From Pseudomonadales bacterium (GTDB lineage Bacteria > Pseudomonadota > Gammaproteobacteria > Pseudomonadales > Azotimanducaceae), in assembly GCA_029251375.1 (NCBI GenBank), contig JAQXDL010000049.1, forward strand, positions 496,001 to 560,000: 64,000 nt of DNA, read 5' to 3'. The position numbers and the translations under genes are program-made. This document shows, one piece after another, positions 45,007-52,329 of this stretch (the first letter of the stretch is position 1; each line of letters begins with the position of its first letter). The notes below the pieces were generated by a model. The model had not been told where the DNA came from. It searched no databases and saw nothing but the letters and a program-made list of their open reading frames with translations.

Positions 45007-46203
45007 ATGAAAGAACAACCAAAAGATTTGGCGTTGCCGAACAGCGCTCAAGACATATTGAGTAATGCAAAAAAGATCGCACCTTGGTTGACCCAAAAAT
45101 CCGATGAGATTGAGCAAGCAAGACGTCTTCCAAATGATGTTGTTGATATTGTGAAGAAAACCGGTGTTTTTCGCATGAACATGCCAACATCTTGGAGCGG
45201 GCCGCAGGCCACTAGCCCTGAGCAGGTCGAAATAATCGAGAGTTTGTCCATTGGCGATGCTTCTGTGGGTTGGTGTGCAATGATTGGTTCTGACTCGGGT
45301 ATTTACTCCGGTTATCTCGACGATCAAATCGCAAGGGACCTCTATCCCTCTTTGGATACTATTCAGGCTGGCTGGATATACCCGGTTGGTATGGCCGAGG
45401 AAGTTGATGGGGCTTATAAAGTTTCAGGAAATTGGCATTATCTTAGTGGTTCAACTCACACGGACATGGTCGCTGCTGGCTGCCGAGTCTTTAAGGACGG
45501 TGAACCAGTTTTTGATAGCGACGGTACGCCCGAATGGCGCATTATCCTTGCGCCGGTTGATCATTGGCAGATCACAGATGATTGGCACACCACTGGCTTG
45601 AAAGGTTCTGCTAGTAACGCTTATTCAACGGTTTCGCGTTATCTGGTTGCACCTCGGACGCATAGTTTCAGCTTTAAAACGCCTGTGCGAGAGGGCTTAT
45701 TGTGGCAGAAACCTGACACGCTGTTGCGAAACATGTCGGGTGTACCGCTCGGTGCTGCTCGGGGTGCGATCAATGATTTTAAAGATATTATGGATGGCAA
45801 ATATAATATGTTGCGTGGTACGCCCTACAAAGGTGTACCGAGAATACAGTCGAGTATTGCAGAGGCTGAAATGAAACTTAGCGGTGCGCGTAGTTATGTG
45901 TACGACGCATTAGGCAGTCAGTGGCGTTGTCTAGAAGATGGTATAGAGCCAAGCGTGACCGTTAGAAAAGACGTTTGGTTGTCACGCCTTAACGCCTTTC
46001 AAACCGCCAGAGATGTCTCAAGGTTGCTTTACGATGCATTAGGGGGCGATGCGATCTATACGCGTAAATCGCGATTAGACCGTGCGATGCGAGATACTGA
46101 AACGATGTGCCAACATTGGGTCGGTCAAAAAGTCAGCATGGAATCAGTCGGTGAGATGCTATTCGATGTTGATGGACCCGGACCACGATCAATTATGTTG
46201 TAG
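45007..46203 (+). CDS. Acyl-CoA dehydrogenase-like flavoprotein, group D flavin monooxygenase type
   Basis: Protein of 398 aa with an acyl-CoA dehydrogenase fold: an N-terminal helical domain to about residue 110 (RLPNDVVDIVKKTGVFRMNMP), a central barrel with ISGNWHYLSG-like VSGNWHYLSGSTHTD near 139-153, and a C-terminal helical bundle. The W-H-x-x-S-G-S pattern and the short DWHTTGLKGSASNAYS segment fit group D flavin-dependent monooxygenases (HsaA and relatives) better than true acyl-CoA dehydrogenases, which have a catalytic E and FTSGG. No catalytic dehydrogenase glutamate is evident. It is divergent from the P450 operon and upstream of an LLM gene, so it probably takes part in oxidation of the same compound. 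Confidence 0.8.
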   Translation: MKEQPKDLALPNSAQDILSNAKKIAPWLTQKSDEIEQARRLPNDVVDIVKKTGVFRMNMPTSWSGPQATSPEQVEIIESLSIGDASVGWCAMIGSDSGIYSGYLDDQIARDLYPSLDTIQAGWIYPVGMAEEVDGAYKVSGNWHYLSGSTHTDMVAAGCRVFKDGEPVFDSDGTPEWRIILAPVDHWQITDDWHTTGLKGSASNAYSTVSRYLVAPRTHSFSFKTPVREGLLWQKPDTLLRNMSGVPLGAARGAINDFKDIMDGKYNMLRGTPYKGVPRIQSSIAEAEMKLSGARSYVYDALGSQWRCLEDGIEPSVTVRKDVWLSRLNAFQTARDVSRLLYDALGGDAIYTRKSRLDRAMRDTETMCQHWVGQKVSMESVGEMLFDVDGPGPRSIML

Positions 46204-46283
46204 TTGCTTGTTCAACGTTTTATTGAGTTCGATAAGTTTGATTGTTTTCATGCACGAGAAGAATAGTTAAAAGGGGAACAAGT

Positions 46284-47204
46284 TTGGCGCTAGGCATTGG
46301 TATTGGGTTATCTACTTTCCCGTTCGAGGACGGTAGAAGTTATTTTCGCTGGGTTGAACAATGTGAGCAGGGTGGTGTTGATTCAATCTGGCAAACAGAT
46401 CGACTCGTTTCTAAAGAGCCTATGTTGGAATGTTTTACCGCCATGGCGGCAATCGCCGGTGCGACTGACCGGATCAGGTTTGGCATGAACGTGGCCAGTA
46501 TCGCTTTACGTGATCCTTTGCTGGTGGCAAAACAATGTGCCTCAATTGATATGTTAAGCCACGGTCGATTGTTGCCAGGTTTTGGCTTGGGCAGCGCACT
46601 TTCACAAGATTATGTGGCCACGGGTACCGCGACTAAAGGACGCGGGAAAAAAGCCAATGAAGCATTGTCACTTGTACATCGACTTTGGCATGAAGACGAT
46701 GTTGATTTTGATGGCGAGTTCTTCCAGTACAAATCAGCTTCAATATCACCTAAACCATCGAACCCACATCTGCCACTTTGGATTGGTGGCTCAAGTGAGG
46801 TGGCGATGCAGAGAACCGCTAACTATGGAACAGGCTGGATAGGTGGTCTTGATTCTCCCGAACAGGCGGGTGTTATGGTCAGTGGTATCAAAGCTAAGTT
46901 AAAAGAAGTCGGCCGCTCGATTGATGATGATCACTATGGCGCGAGCTTTTCCTTTCGCTTCGGTAGCATGGACGAAGACATTGCAAATCGCACCGCAGCC
47001 GCACTTAAACAGCGTTTAAAGAAAAGCCCAGACAAGTTTATGGTGGTGGGAGATGCAAAAGATATTATTCGGCGTGTGGAGGAATTTGTTGCAAACGGCT
47101 GTTCCAAGTTTGTGCTTATCCCGATGGCCAACGGTGGTGATGACGTTAGTGCGCAAACACAACGACTGATTAATGAGGTGATACCTCACTTTGCTGGTAG
47201 GTAG
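46284..47204 (+). CDS. LLM-class oxidoreductase (third copy), candidate F420- or flavin-dependent
   Basis: TIM-barrel oxidoreductase of 306 aa from a TTG start at 46284, preferred because GGGG lies seven bases upstream and residues before it are not family-like. Seen: WVEQCEQGGVDSIWQTDRL near residues 22-40, RIRFGMNVASIALRDP near residues 67-82, LSHGRLLPGFGLGSA near residues 95-109, and LPLWIGGSSEVAMQR near 165-179. It pairs with the preceding monooxygenase-like gene. Its relation to the F420 genes at the left end is inference; flavin-dependent monooxygenases have the same fold. Confidence 0.85.
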   Translation: MALGIGIGLSTFPFEDGRSYFRWVEQCEQGGVDSIWQTDRLVSKEPMLECFTAMAAIAGATDRIRFGMNVASIALRDPLLVAKQCASIDMLSHGRLLPGFGLGSALSQDYVATGTATKGRGKKANEALSLVHRLWHEDDVDFDGEFFQYKSASISPKPSNPHLPLWIGGSSEVAMQRTANYGTGWIGGLDSPEQAGVMVSGIKAKLKEVGRSIDDDHYGASFSFRFGSMDEDIANRTAAALKQRLKKSPDKFMVVGDAKDIIRRVEEFVANGCSKFVLIPMANGGDDVSAQTQRLINEVIPHFAGR

Positions 47205-47321
47205 TTTGTATGTGCTGATTTTTTACTCGCAGCCCGTCGTGTTTAACACCAACGTTCGATAAGCGCGCCGTGATGTTTAGGTCATGAACCGCAACGGGTC
47301 AGCCACATCCACTATAGAATT

Positions 47322-47696
47322 TTATTCGTCGAGGCCATCGAACAAGGCTTTGAACTCTTCAAACAGTTCTTCGTCCATGTAATCTCGAAATTCTCCGGCA
47401 TCAAAGAAGCTACCGCGGCAATCAGAACATCGCTCGAATGTGATGTCTGTGCTGCCTTTATGCAAAACATGAAACAGTGGTGCATTGCAGCGGGGGCACC
47501 TTACATCTCGTACCTTGTTGTATTTAGCGCCGACGAACTCATCGCCGACATCAACATCGGCAGCACCCTGTAATCGCCTTAAGTCATCTTGCTCAAGTTC
47601 GTCGAACCAGATACCGAAGCAGCCTGTACATCTATCAATCTCAACATCGTTGAATTTGATTACCTCAAATTCATGGGTACACTTTGGGCAGTCCAT
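47322..47696 (-). CDS. Zinc-ribbon protein, TFIIB-type zinc finger (zf-TFIIB) family
   Basis: Protein of 124 aa from ATG 47696, supported by GGGAG four bases upstream; the family starts here (MDCPKC). Two similar zinc-ribbon halves are visible: CPKC...CTGCFGIWFDELE at residues 3-40 and CPRCNAPL...CSDCRGSFFDAGE near 70-105. Each has the C-x2-C, C-x2-C ligands plus the W-F-D or F-F-D helix. The family is small and uncharacterised, presumably a structural zinc protein. It is monocistronic. Confidence 0.82.
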   Translation of the reverse strand: MDCPKCTHEFEVIKFNDVEIDRCTGCFGIWFDELEQDDLRRLQGAADVDVGDEFVGAKYNKVRDVRCPRCNAPLFHVLHKGSTDITFERCSDCRGSFFDAGEFRDYMDEELFEEFKALFDGLDE

Positions 47697-47714
47697 AGAT
47701 CTCCCGTTTATCAA

Positions 47715-48258
47715 TTGTTGGCAACTTTTATCTAATCGGTTTATTCGGTAATTGCCGGCTTCTCACGTCAAGTTTGACGCGTTGATGGAAGGTGTCCAAA
47801 CAATTTCCAAACCAGTATACCTAGGGTTACTGACCTCCGCATAGGTTGATATGCCTTGAACAGAGTTTGCTGCATTGCTGATTGGAGCGTCATAGCTGAA
47901 GCGCCTGTTCAGAATGCGCTAATTGTTCTGTGCTCGCCAGAGGAGCGCGCGCGGTTTCTGCGAAAGCAATCTGCGTTGAAAGAGGGAATGTGAACGACAG
48001 GATGATGCATCCAATTGGTGTCCGTTGATTACGAACTTTCATTATTTTCCTTAGTTTCAGTTTTATTGCTCTGATGCACATATATGCGTTAAAGAGACTA
48101 ACGCTTAGCAAATATTCAGACAAGTACAAGGTAAAACATCTATGCTAAAAACAGCGTTAGTTTGAAATAAGAGAAAAGGTGAGAAATAGGCAAGGAAGGG
48201 TAACGAACTTTAAAGCAGGAATCGGGTTCAATCTGTCTGGCAGGTTGGCGGCAAAACT
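47715..48258. other. Intergenic region, gene-poor
   Basis: Between the zinc-ribbon gene and the SDR terminator. Apart from a possible small secreted protein (47890-48042) nothing is recognised. Confidence 0.5.
47890..48042 (-). CDS. Possible small secreted peptide (50 aa)
   Basis: ATG 48042 behind a clear TAAGGAAAATA ribosome site opens a frame of 50 codons. It has a signal-peptide shape: basic KVRNQR, hydrophobic IGCIILSFTFPL, and a cleavage-like AFA followed by ETARAPLASTEQLAH. The mature part would be about 22 aa, rich in A, E and Q. It may be a true secreted peptide or the start of a longer gene truncated by an in-frame stop at 47890-47892. I do not recognise a family. Confidence 0.45.
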   Translation of the reverse strand: MKVRNQRTPIGCIILSFTFPLSTQIAFAETARAPLASTEQLAHSEQALQL

Positions 48259-48303
48259 AAAGCGACGCTAATGCGAGACAGGGTCTCGATTCGGCGTCGC
48301 TTT
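48259..48303 (-). terminator. Terminator of the SDR gene with nested hairpin
   Basis: Stem AAAGCGACGC / GCGTCGCTTT with an inner stem CGAGAC / GTCTCG; on the minus strand it is followed by a T-rich stretch. Confidence 0.75.
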
Positions 48304-48310
48304 GCTACTG

Positions 48311-49180
48311 CTAGCGCCAGAAAGTTGTCTTGGGTACAGCGTCAGACATATCAAGTATGTCGTCAGTTGCAGCAAGAAAATCTTCTGCCGTGGCTTCTTC
48401 GCCTAAATCGACACCCGTGTTGGCGTAAACCATATCCGAAGCGTATTTACCTCTTGCGGCCTGAATAATTCGACCATTAGGCGCGTCTTCAGATGCAAGA
48501 TATAGGATGACTGGGCTAACCAGACCTGGATGGTTGCCTGGATCAGGATTGTCGGCGTCAATTGAACTGCCCGGCACACTAGCGGTCATTCGTGTTGCAG
48601 CGCCTGGCGAAAGACAGTTGGTGTGGATGTTGTGACTAGCGCCTTCTCGAGATAAGTTATTCATTAATCCAACCATGCCCATCTTGGCTGCACCATAGTT
48701 TGATTGACCAAAGCTACCAAGAATACCTGATACTGATGAAGTGAAGATAACTCGGCCGTAGTTCTTCTCGTACATAATTGGCCATGCATGCCATGTGACA
48801 TAAGCCGAACCATTAAGATGCACGCTTAATACTAGGTCCCATTCTTCTAATGTCATCTTCTTGAACGACTTATCTCGCAAAATACCGGCATTGTTAACAA
48901 CGATATCGACGGTGCCGAATTCTTTCATCGCTGTCGCAACGATGTTTTTTGCGCCGGCTTTGTCCGATACAGAATCTTTGTTGGCGACGGCTTCGCCACC
49001 CATAGCTCGAACTTCTTCTACAACCAGATCAGCCGCATCACTTTTGCCGGATCCATCGACGGAACCACCAAGGTCATTAATAACAAGTTTGGCGCCATGC
49101 TTGGCGAGTAGTAGTGCGTGTTCCTTTCCCAGACCACCACCGGCACCGGTAATGATGGCAACTCTTCCTTCAACGCTCAT
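48311..49180 (-). CDS. SDR-family 3-hydroxyacyl-CoA dehydrogenase-like (multifunctional-enzyme type 2 / HSD17B4-like)
   Basis: Protein of 289 aa from ATG 49180, where GGAG is at good distance; a codon four positions earlier is also possible. Seen: TGAGGGLG at residues 11-18, VINDLGGSVDGSGKSDAA near residues 33-50 (hallmark insertion of the MFE-2/HSD17B4 dehydrogenase), NNAGI, S149, and NYGAAKMG with Y162 and K166. It would oxidise (3R)-hydroxyacyl-CoA in beta-oxidation or act on steroids. It is monocistronic with a terminator behind it. It complements the thiolase at 16371. Confidence 0.9.
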   Translation of the reverse strand: MSVEGRVAIITGAGGGLGKEHALLLAKHGAKLVINDLGGSVDGSGKSDAADLVVEEVRAMGGEAVANKDSVSDKAGAKNIVATAMKEFGTVDIVVNNAGILRDKSFKKMTLEEWDLVLSVHLNGSAYVTWHAWPIMYEKNYGRVIFTSSVSGILGSFGQSNYGAAKMGMVGLMNNLSREGASHNIHTNCLSPGAATRMTASVPGSSIDADNPDPGNHPGLVSPVILYLASEDAPNGRIIQAARGKYASDMVYANTGVDLGEEATAEDFLAATDDILDMSDAVPKTTFWR

Positions 49181-49447
49181 ATTGATCTCCACATAGTTAG
49201 TGGCGGCAATAAATCATCTTTAGGCGTAGATGACAAGCTGCATAGTTTTTATGAATAGCGGATCTTTAAATGAATAGGGTACTGTGCTGAATCAAGGCAG
49301 GCTTTAGATCATCTCAAAGACGTTGGCTCGGCGGAGGCTCCTGGGGGCAATATCGACCAAAGCTGGAGGTTCGTGCGGGGTGTGTCAAAGAGAAAGGACC
49401 GAGCGTGAAGCTTTTAGTTGGGTGCTTAGTGCTCGGCTATCAGTGGA

Positions 49448-49690
49448 TCAAGAAACCAGCTTGACCGGCATACAGGTCGTTTCAAATTGGCTTAGGGTAG
49501 GTTTGCGATGCTGTACGTCTTCAACTTTCAGCTGTCTTGCGATATCGACTGATTGGCCGGTTTTTGCTGTTATCCAAGCGCACAGGTTTTCCTCAACCTG
49601 CTTTGATATTGAATGTGCGCTTTTGAGCTCAGTTACAAAAGGCTGATCTCGGTATGAATTTAGGTAAACCTCGAGTCTTGTATTCGACAT
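49448..49690 (-). CDS. Small protein (80 aa), unrecognised
   Basis: ATG 49690 has AAAGGAAT at a suitable distance, suggesting real translation. The protein is soluble, with a helical middle (AHSISKQVEENLCAWITAK) and no signal peptide or known motif. It lies alone in a gene-poor stretch between the SDR and tesB. Confidence 0.5.
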   Translation of the reverse strand: MSNTRLEVYLNSYRDQPFVTELKSAHSISKQVEENLCAWITAKTGQSVDIARQLKVEDVQHRKPTLSQFETTCMPVKLVS

Positions 49691-50297
49691 ATTAAATTCC
49701 TTTCTGCTTCATTCTTATTGTGGGGGTCACTTTGATAGCAGGTGAAAGGAATTTAACGTTATGTCTGAGCCCATAATGTTAACTAGCGCACATTTAGCAG
49801 CTTAAACCTTCAATTTTGCCTTTGCTTGAGCCTAGCGGCTTTGATTCACTGCAATAGGTTCCTTCAAACAGGCGGTCTAATGACGTTACGAAGTGAGTTT
49901 GGTTCAGTGAGTCACAGTGTAGCTAACTCAAATCAGCCAACGTTAGCGGAGAGCGAACTAAACTTGGCAGCAAGCGCAGCATTAAACGCAGCCTCGATGA
50001 GCTCATCGAGCAGACGCGGAATTAAGCGCCGATAGCATTACCGTCTGTCAAGAGTGACCATTTGCCAATGGCACTGTGTGTATTGTTTCAATTCGGTGCA
50101 TCTAGAGACGTGCTGAATAACTTTCATGCCAGTTGTTCACAACAGCGACACAAGATTGAACCGGCTAAGTTTACCTGGTCAGATGAGGATGTCAGTTTTG
50201 AAGTGCTGCTGCGTCGCTATTTAAATGACCTGCTCCGGTTGATGGCTGTAGAGGCTTTTCATCCTTTGATTCGTTTAAGTTTTGCAATCGAATTTGG
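49691..50297. other. Gene-poor region upstream of tesB terminator
   Basis: About 600 nt. Two short plus-strand frames (49826-50035, 50062-50301) lack ribosome sites and protein-like composition, so they are not called. It contains an 18-nt perfect palindrome (separate entry). Confidence 0.5.
49993..50010. repeat. Perfect 18-nt palindrome
   Basis: CTCGATGAGCTCATCGAG is identical to its reverse complement; a palindrome this long could be an operator or a decay product, but has no T-tract and no nearby promoter. Confidence 0.8.
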
Positions 50298-50318
50298 TTA
50301 GCAACCTCAGGTTGCTAA
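50298..50318. terminator. Hairpin downstream of tesB
   Basis: TTAGCAACC / GGTTGCTAA, nine-base stem, three-base loop, no T-run; lies 59 nt after the tesB stop on the minus strand. It may end or stabilise that transcript. Confidence 0.5.
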
Positions 50319-50376
50319 TGCGCTAGCCTATCGGTTTTGTAACCATGTAGAAACGCCCGTTTGCCTCAGAAAGCGT

Positions 50377-51228
50377 CTAGTGACGCTTCGTCACTCTCAT
50401 TAGTCCTTCCTGCATAGAGGATGCGACCAGTTTGCCCTCTTTGGTGTAAAAGCTTCCGCGATTATAGCCTTTTGCACCATGGCTTGATGTGCTGTCCTTT
50501 ACATAGATTATCCACTGGGATATATCGAAGTCATCATGAAACCATAGTGCGTGGTCTAGGCTAGCCATCTGCACGTCATCGCGACTAACTGTTTTGGAAT
50601 GGGGCAGATAAGATGTTGACACAAAGCCCATGTCAGATGCATACGCCAACAGCTCCTGGTGTAAGGGTAGATCATTGCCGATGGCTTTTTTGAATCTAAT
50701 CCAAACAGGGTTTGAATGATCATCGAACGTTAACTTTTGTGAGACTGTGCGTAGCTCGAACGGACGTTCTCTGGTCGCCCATGGGTTATTCGTTAGTGGG
50801 TTGCGTTTAGCAACGATGATGTCATCTTCTAATTCTTCCGGCGTCGGCAACGATCGCATATCTATTTGGTGCTGGAGGCCTTTCTCTTTCGTATGGAAAG
50901 AGGCATCCATACTAAAGATAGCCTCGCCATTTTGAATGGCAACAATACGACGAGTACAAAAACTTTTTCCATCGCGAATGCGTTCCACGCGGTAGACGGC
51001 AGGAATATCAGGTCGACCTGGTCGCAGAAAATACCCGTGTAGGGAATGGCAGGGTCGGTTAGCGTCCACGGTGCGATTTGCCGCAGTGAGCGCCTGTGCG
51101 AGTACTTGACCACCAAAGAGTCGATTACCCGGCATGATTTCGTTCTCGCCGCGGTAAAGGTTTAGCTCGAGATTTTCTAAATCGAGTATCTCTATTAATC
51201 TTTCAGCTCTGTCTTTCGTTTCAGTCAT
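50377..51228 (-). CDS. tesB: Acyl-CoA thioesterase II
   Basis: Double hot-dog thioesterase of 283 aa, hydrolysing medium- and long-chain acyl-CoA. Seen: GGQVLAQALTAANRTV near residues 39-54, HSLHGYFLRPGRPDIP near residues 61-76, the catalytic aspartate in SLDHALWFH near residue 228, and the SSHGAKGYNRGSFYTKEGKLV strand with MQEGLMR near the end (catalytic Gln). It is the last gene in the operon with acyl-CoA synthetase, Nudix and Rieske ferredoxin, which balances fatty acid activation. Confidence 0.93.
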   Translation of the reverse strand: MTETKDRAERLIEILDLENLELNLYRGENEIMPGNRLFGGQVLAQALTAANRTVDANRPCHSLHGYFLRPGRPDIPAVYRVERIRDGKSFCTRRIVAIQNGEAIFSMDASFHTKEKGLQHQIDMRSLPTPEELEDDIIVAKRNPLTNNPWATRERPFELRTVSQKLTFDDHSNPVWIRFKKAIGNDLPLHQELLAYASDMGFVSTSYLPHSKTVSRDDVQMASLDHALWFHDDFDISQWIIYVKDSTSSHGAKGYNRGSFYTKEGKLVASSMQEGLMRVTKRH

Positions 51229-51270
51229 CGTCTTGTAGTAGCTCTTAAGTGCTAACGATCATGACGGTGG

Positions 51271-51606
51271 CTAGCCGGGTATCGCTGGGTTTGGAACTGA
51301 AGAAATTGCGATTGTTTCATCAACAATTTTTAGCGGATAAGTCTTGATGCCTTCGAATGCCGGTGGTGCTTGTACTGAGCCATCTTTAAGGCAAAATTCT
51401 GCGCCATGGTACGGGCAGGTAATGCAACCGTCACGAATTGAACCACCTTCGAGCCCAAACTCAGCATGGCTACAAAAGTAGTTGATCGCAAAGTACTCAC
51501 CCTCGTGTTGGCAAAGTAAAATTTCTTCGCCGTCGAGTTCAATATACATTTGATGTCCTTCGGACATCTCAGAGAGTGCGGCGACCACATGGTAGGTGTC
51601 TGACAT
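51271..51606 (-). CDS. Rieske 2Fe-2S ferredoxin-like protein
   Basis: Protein of 111 aa from ATG 51606; an upstream codon at 51645 would overlap the Nudix gene. The Rieske site is complete: C45-x-H47 and C64-x2-H67 (FCSHAEFG and CPYHGAEF). It is shaped like soluble ferredoxins of ring-hydroxylating oxygenases, such as NirD or BphA3 types. No oxygenase gene is next to it, so its partner is unknown. It sits between a Nudix and tesB gene in a fatty-acid operon. Confidence 0.9.
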   Translation of the reverse strand: MSDTYHVVAALSEMSEGHQMYIELDGEEILLCQHEGEYFAINYFCSHAEFGLEGGSIRDGCITCPYHGAEFCLKDGSVQAPPAFEGIKTYPLKIVDETIAISSVPNPAIPG

Positions 51607-51631
51607 GTTGTTAAATCCAATCTTTAGGTAG

Positions 51632-52270
51632 TTACTTCCAAGCAAATACGGGTTGATCGTAATGCAGTACTCGGGTTTCGTTATTTAGCAGGCAGACTTC
51701 CCGGAATTGAAAAAGCAGGGCTGCGGTGGGGGAGTATATCCTGTCATCTAAATAGTTCATCGACAGAACTTGTCGTTCGCTTTCAGCAATGTCTTCTAAG
51801 TTAGGTGAATCTTTTCGGATTAACTCTGAGAACGAAAAACTGTGAATCGACGCGACCTCATCGGGGTTGGCAACGAGATCAGCCAATGAGGTATCTGACC
51901 ATACAAGCACCGGCGTGATGACGAATCCGGAGCGCGTCACGTAATCATCCAGCGTACCGAGGATTGCTGTGTCACTGAGTTCTAAATTCACTTCTTCGTG
52001 CAGTTCCCTTAATGCGGCTTGTTCAATTGTCTCGCCCAGATCAACTCTGCCGCCCGGCAAGGCCCATTGACCGCCATGATTCTTTAATCGCGGTGTTCGC
52101 TTAGTCACAATGAGTGCAGCTTCACCCTTGTCTTCAAAGACGGTTAAAGCTACGGCGGCAGAAACTAAGCCGTCTGCAGGTTGGCGCTCATCGCTAAACG
52201 CATCAATATTTGATGCGAGTTGCCGCTTTAGTGCGGACGAATAGGAAAATGAACTTATCGGTTCAGCCAT
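51632..52270 (-). CDS. Nudix hydrolase, CoA pyrophosphatase-like
   Basis: Protein of 212 aa from ATG 52270 (a TTG four codons earlier is less likely). The Nudix box spans GGRVDLGETIEQAALRELHEEV around residue 75-97, with metal glutamates in R-E-L-H-E-E. Upstream, VTKRTPRLKNHGGQWALPGG is like the NudL/CoA diphosphatase group, which cleaves CoA and acyl-CoA derivatives. Downstream FPVRE-like EVASIHSFSFSEL fits. Its context of acyl-CoA genes agrees with turnover of CoA species, but substrates are not proven. Confidence 0.85.
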   Translation of the reverse strand: MAEPISSFSYSSALKRQLASNIDAFSDERQPADGLVSAAVALTVFEDKGEAALIVTKRTPRLKNHGGQWALPGGRVDLGETIEQAALRELHEEVNLELSDTAILGTLDDYVTRSGFVITPVLVWSDTSLADLVANPDEVASIHSFSFSELIRKDSPNLEDIAESERQVLSMNYLDDRIYSPTAALLFQFREVCLLNNETRVLHYDQPVFAWK

Positions 52271-52329
52271 TGTTGATTTCAAGCCGTCATGAATTTACGT
52301 TGCAGGACTAAGCAAGCTCGTTACCCAGA

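Noticed and set aside
49826-50301. Two plus-strand frames of 69 and 79 codons
   Set aside because: No ribosome site, low-complexity alanine- and serine-rich parts, no family resemblance.
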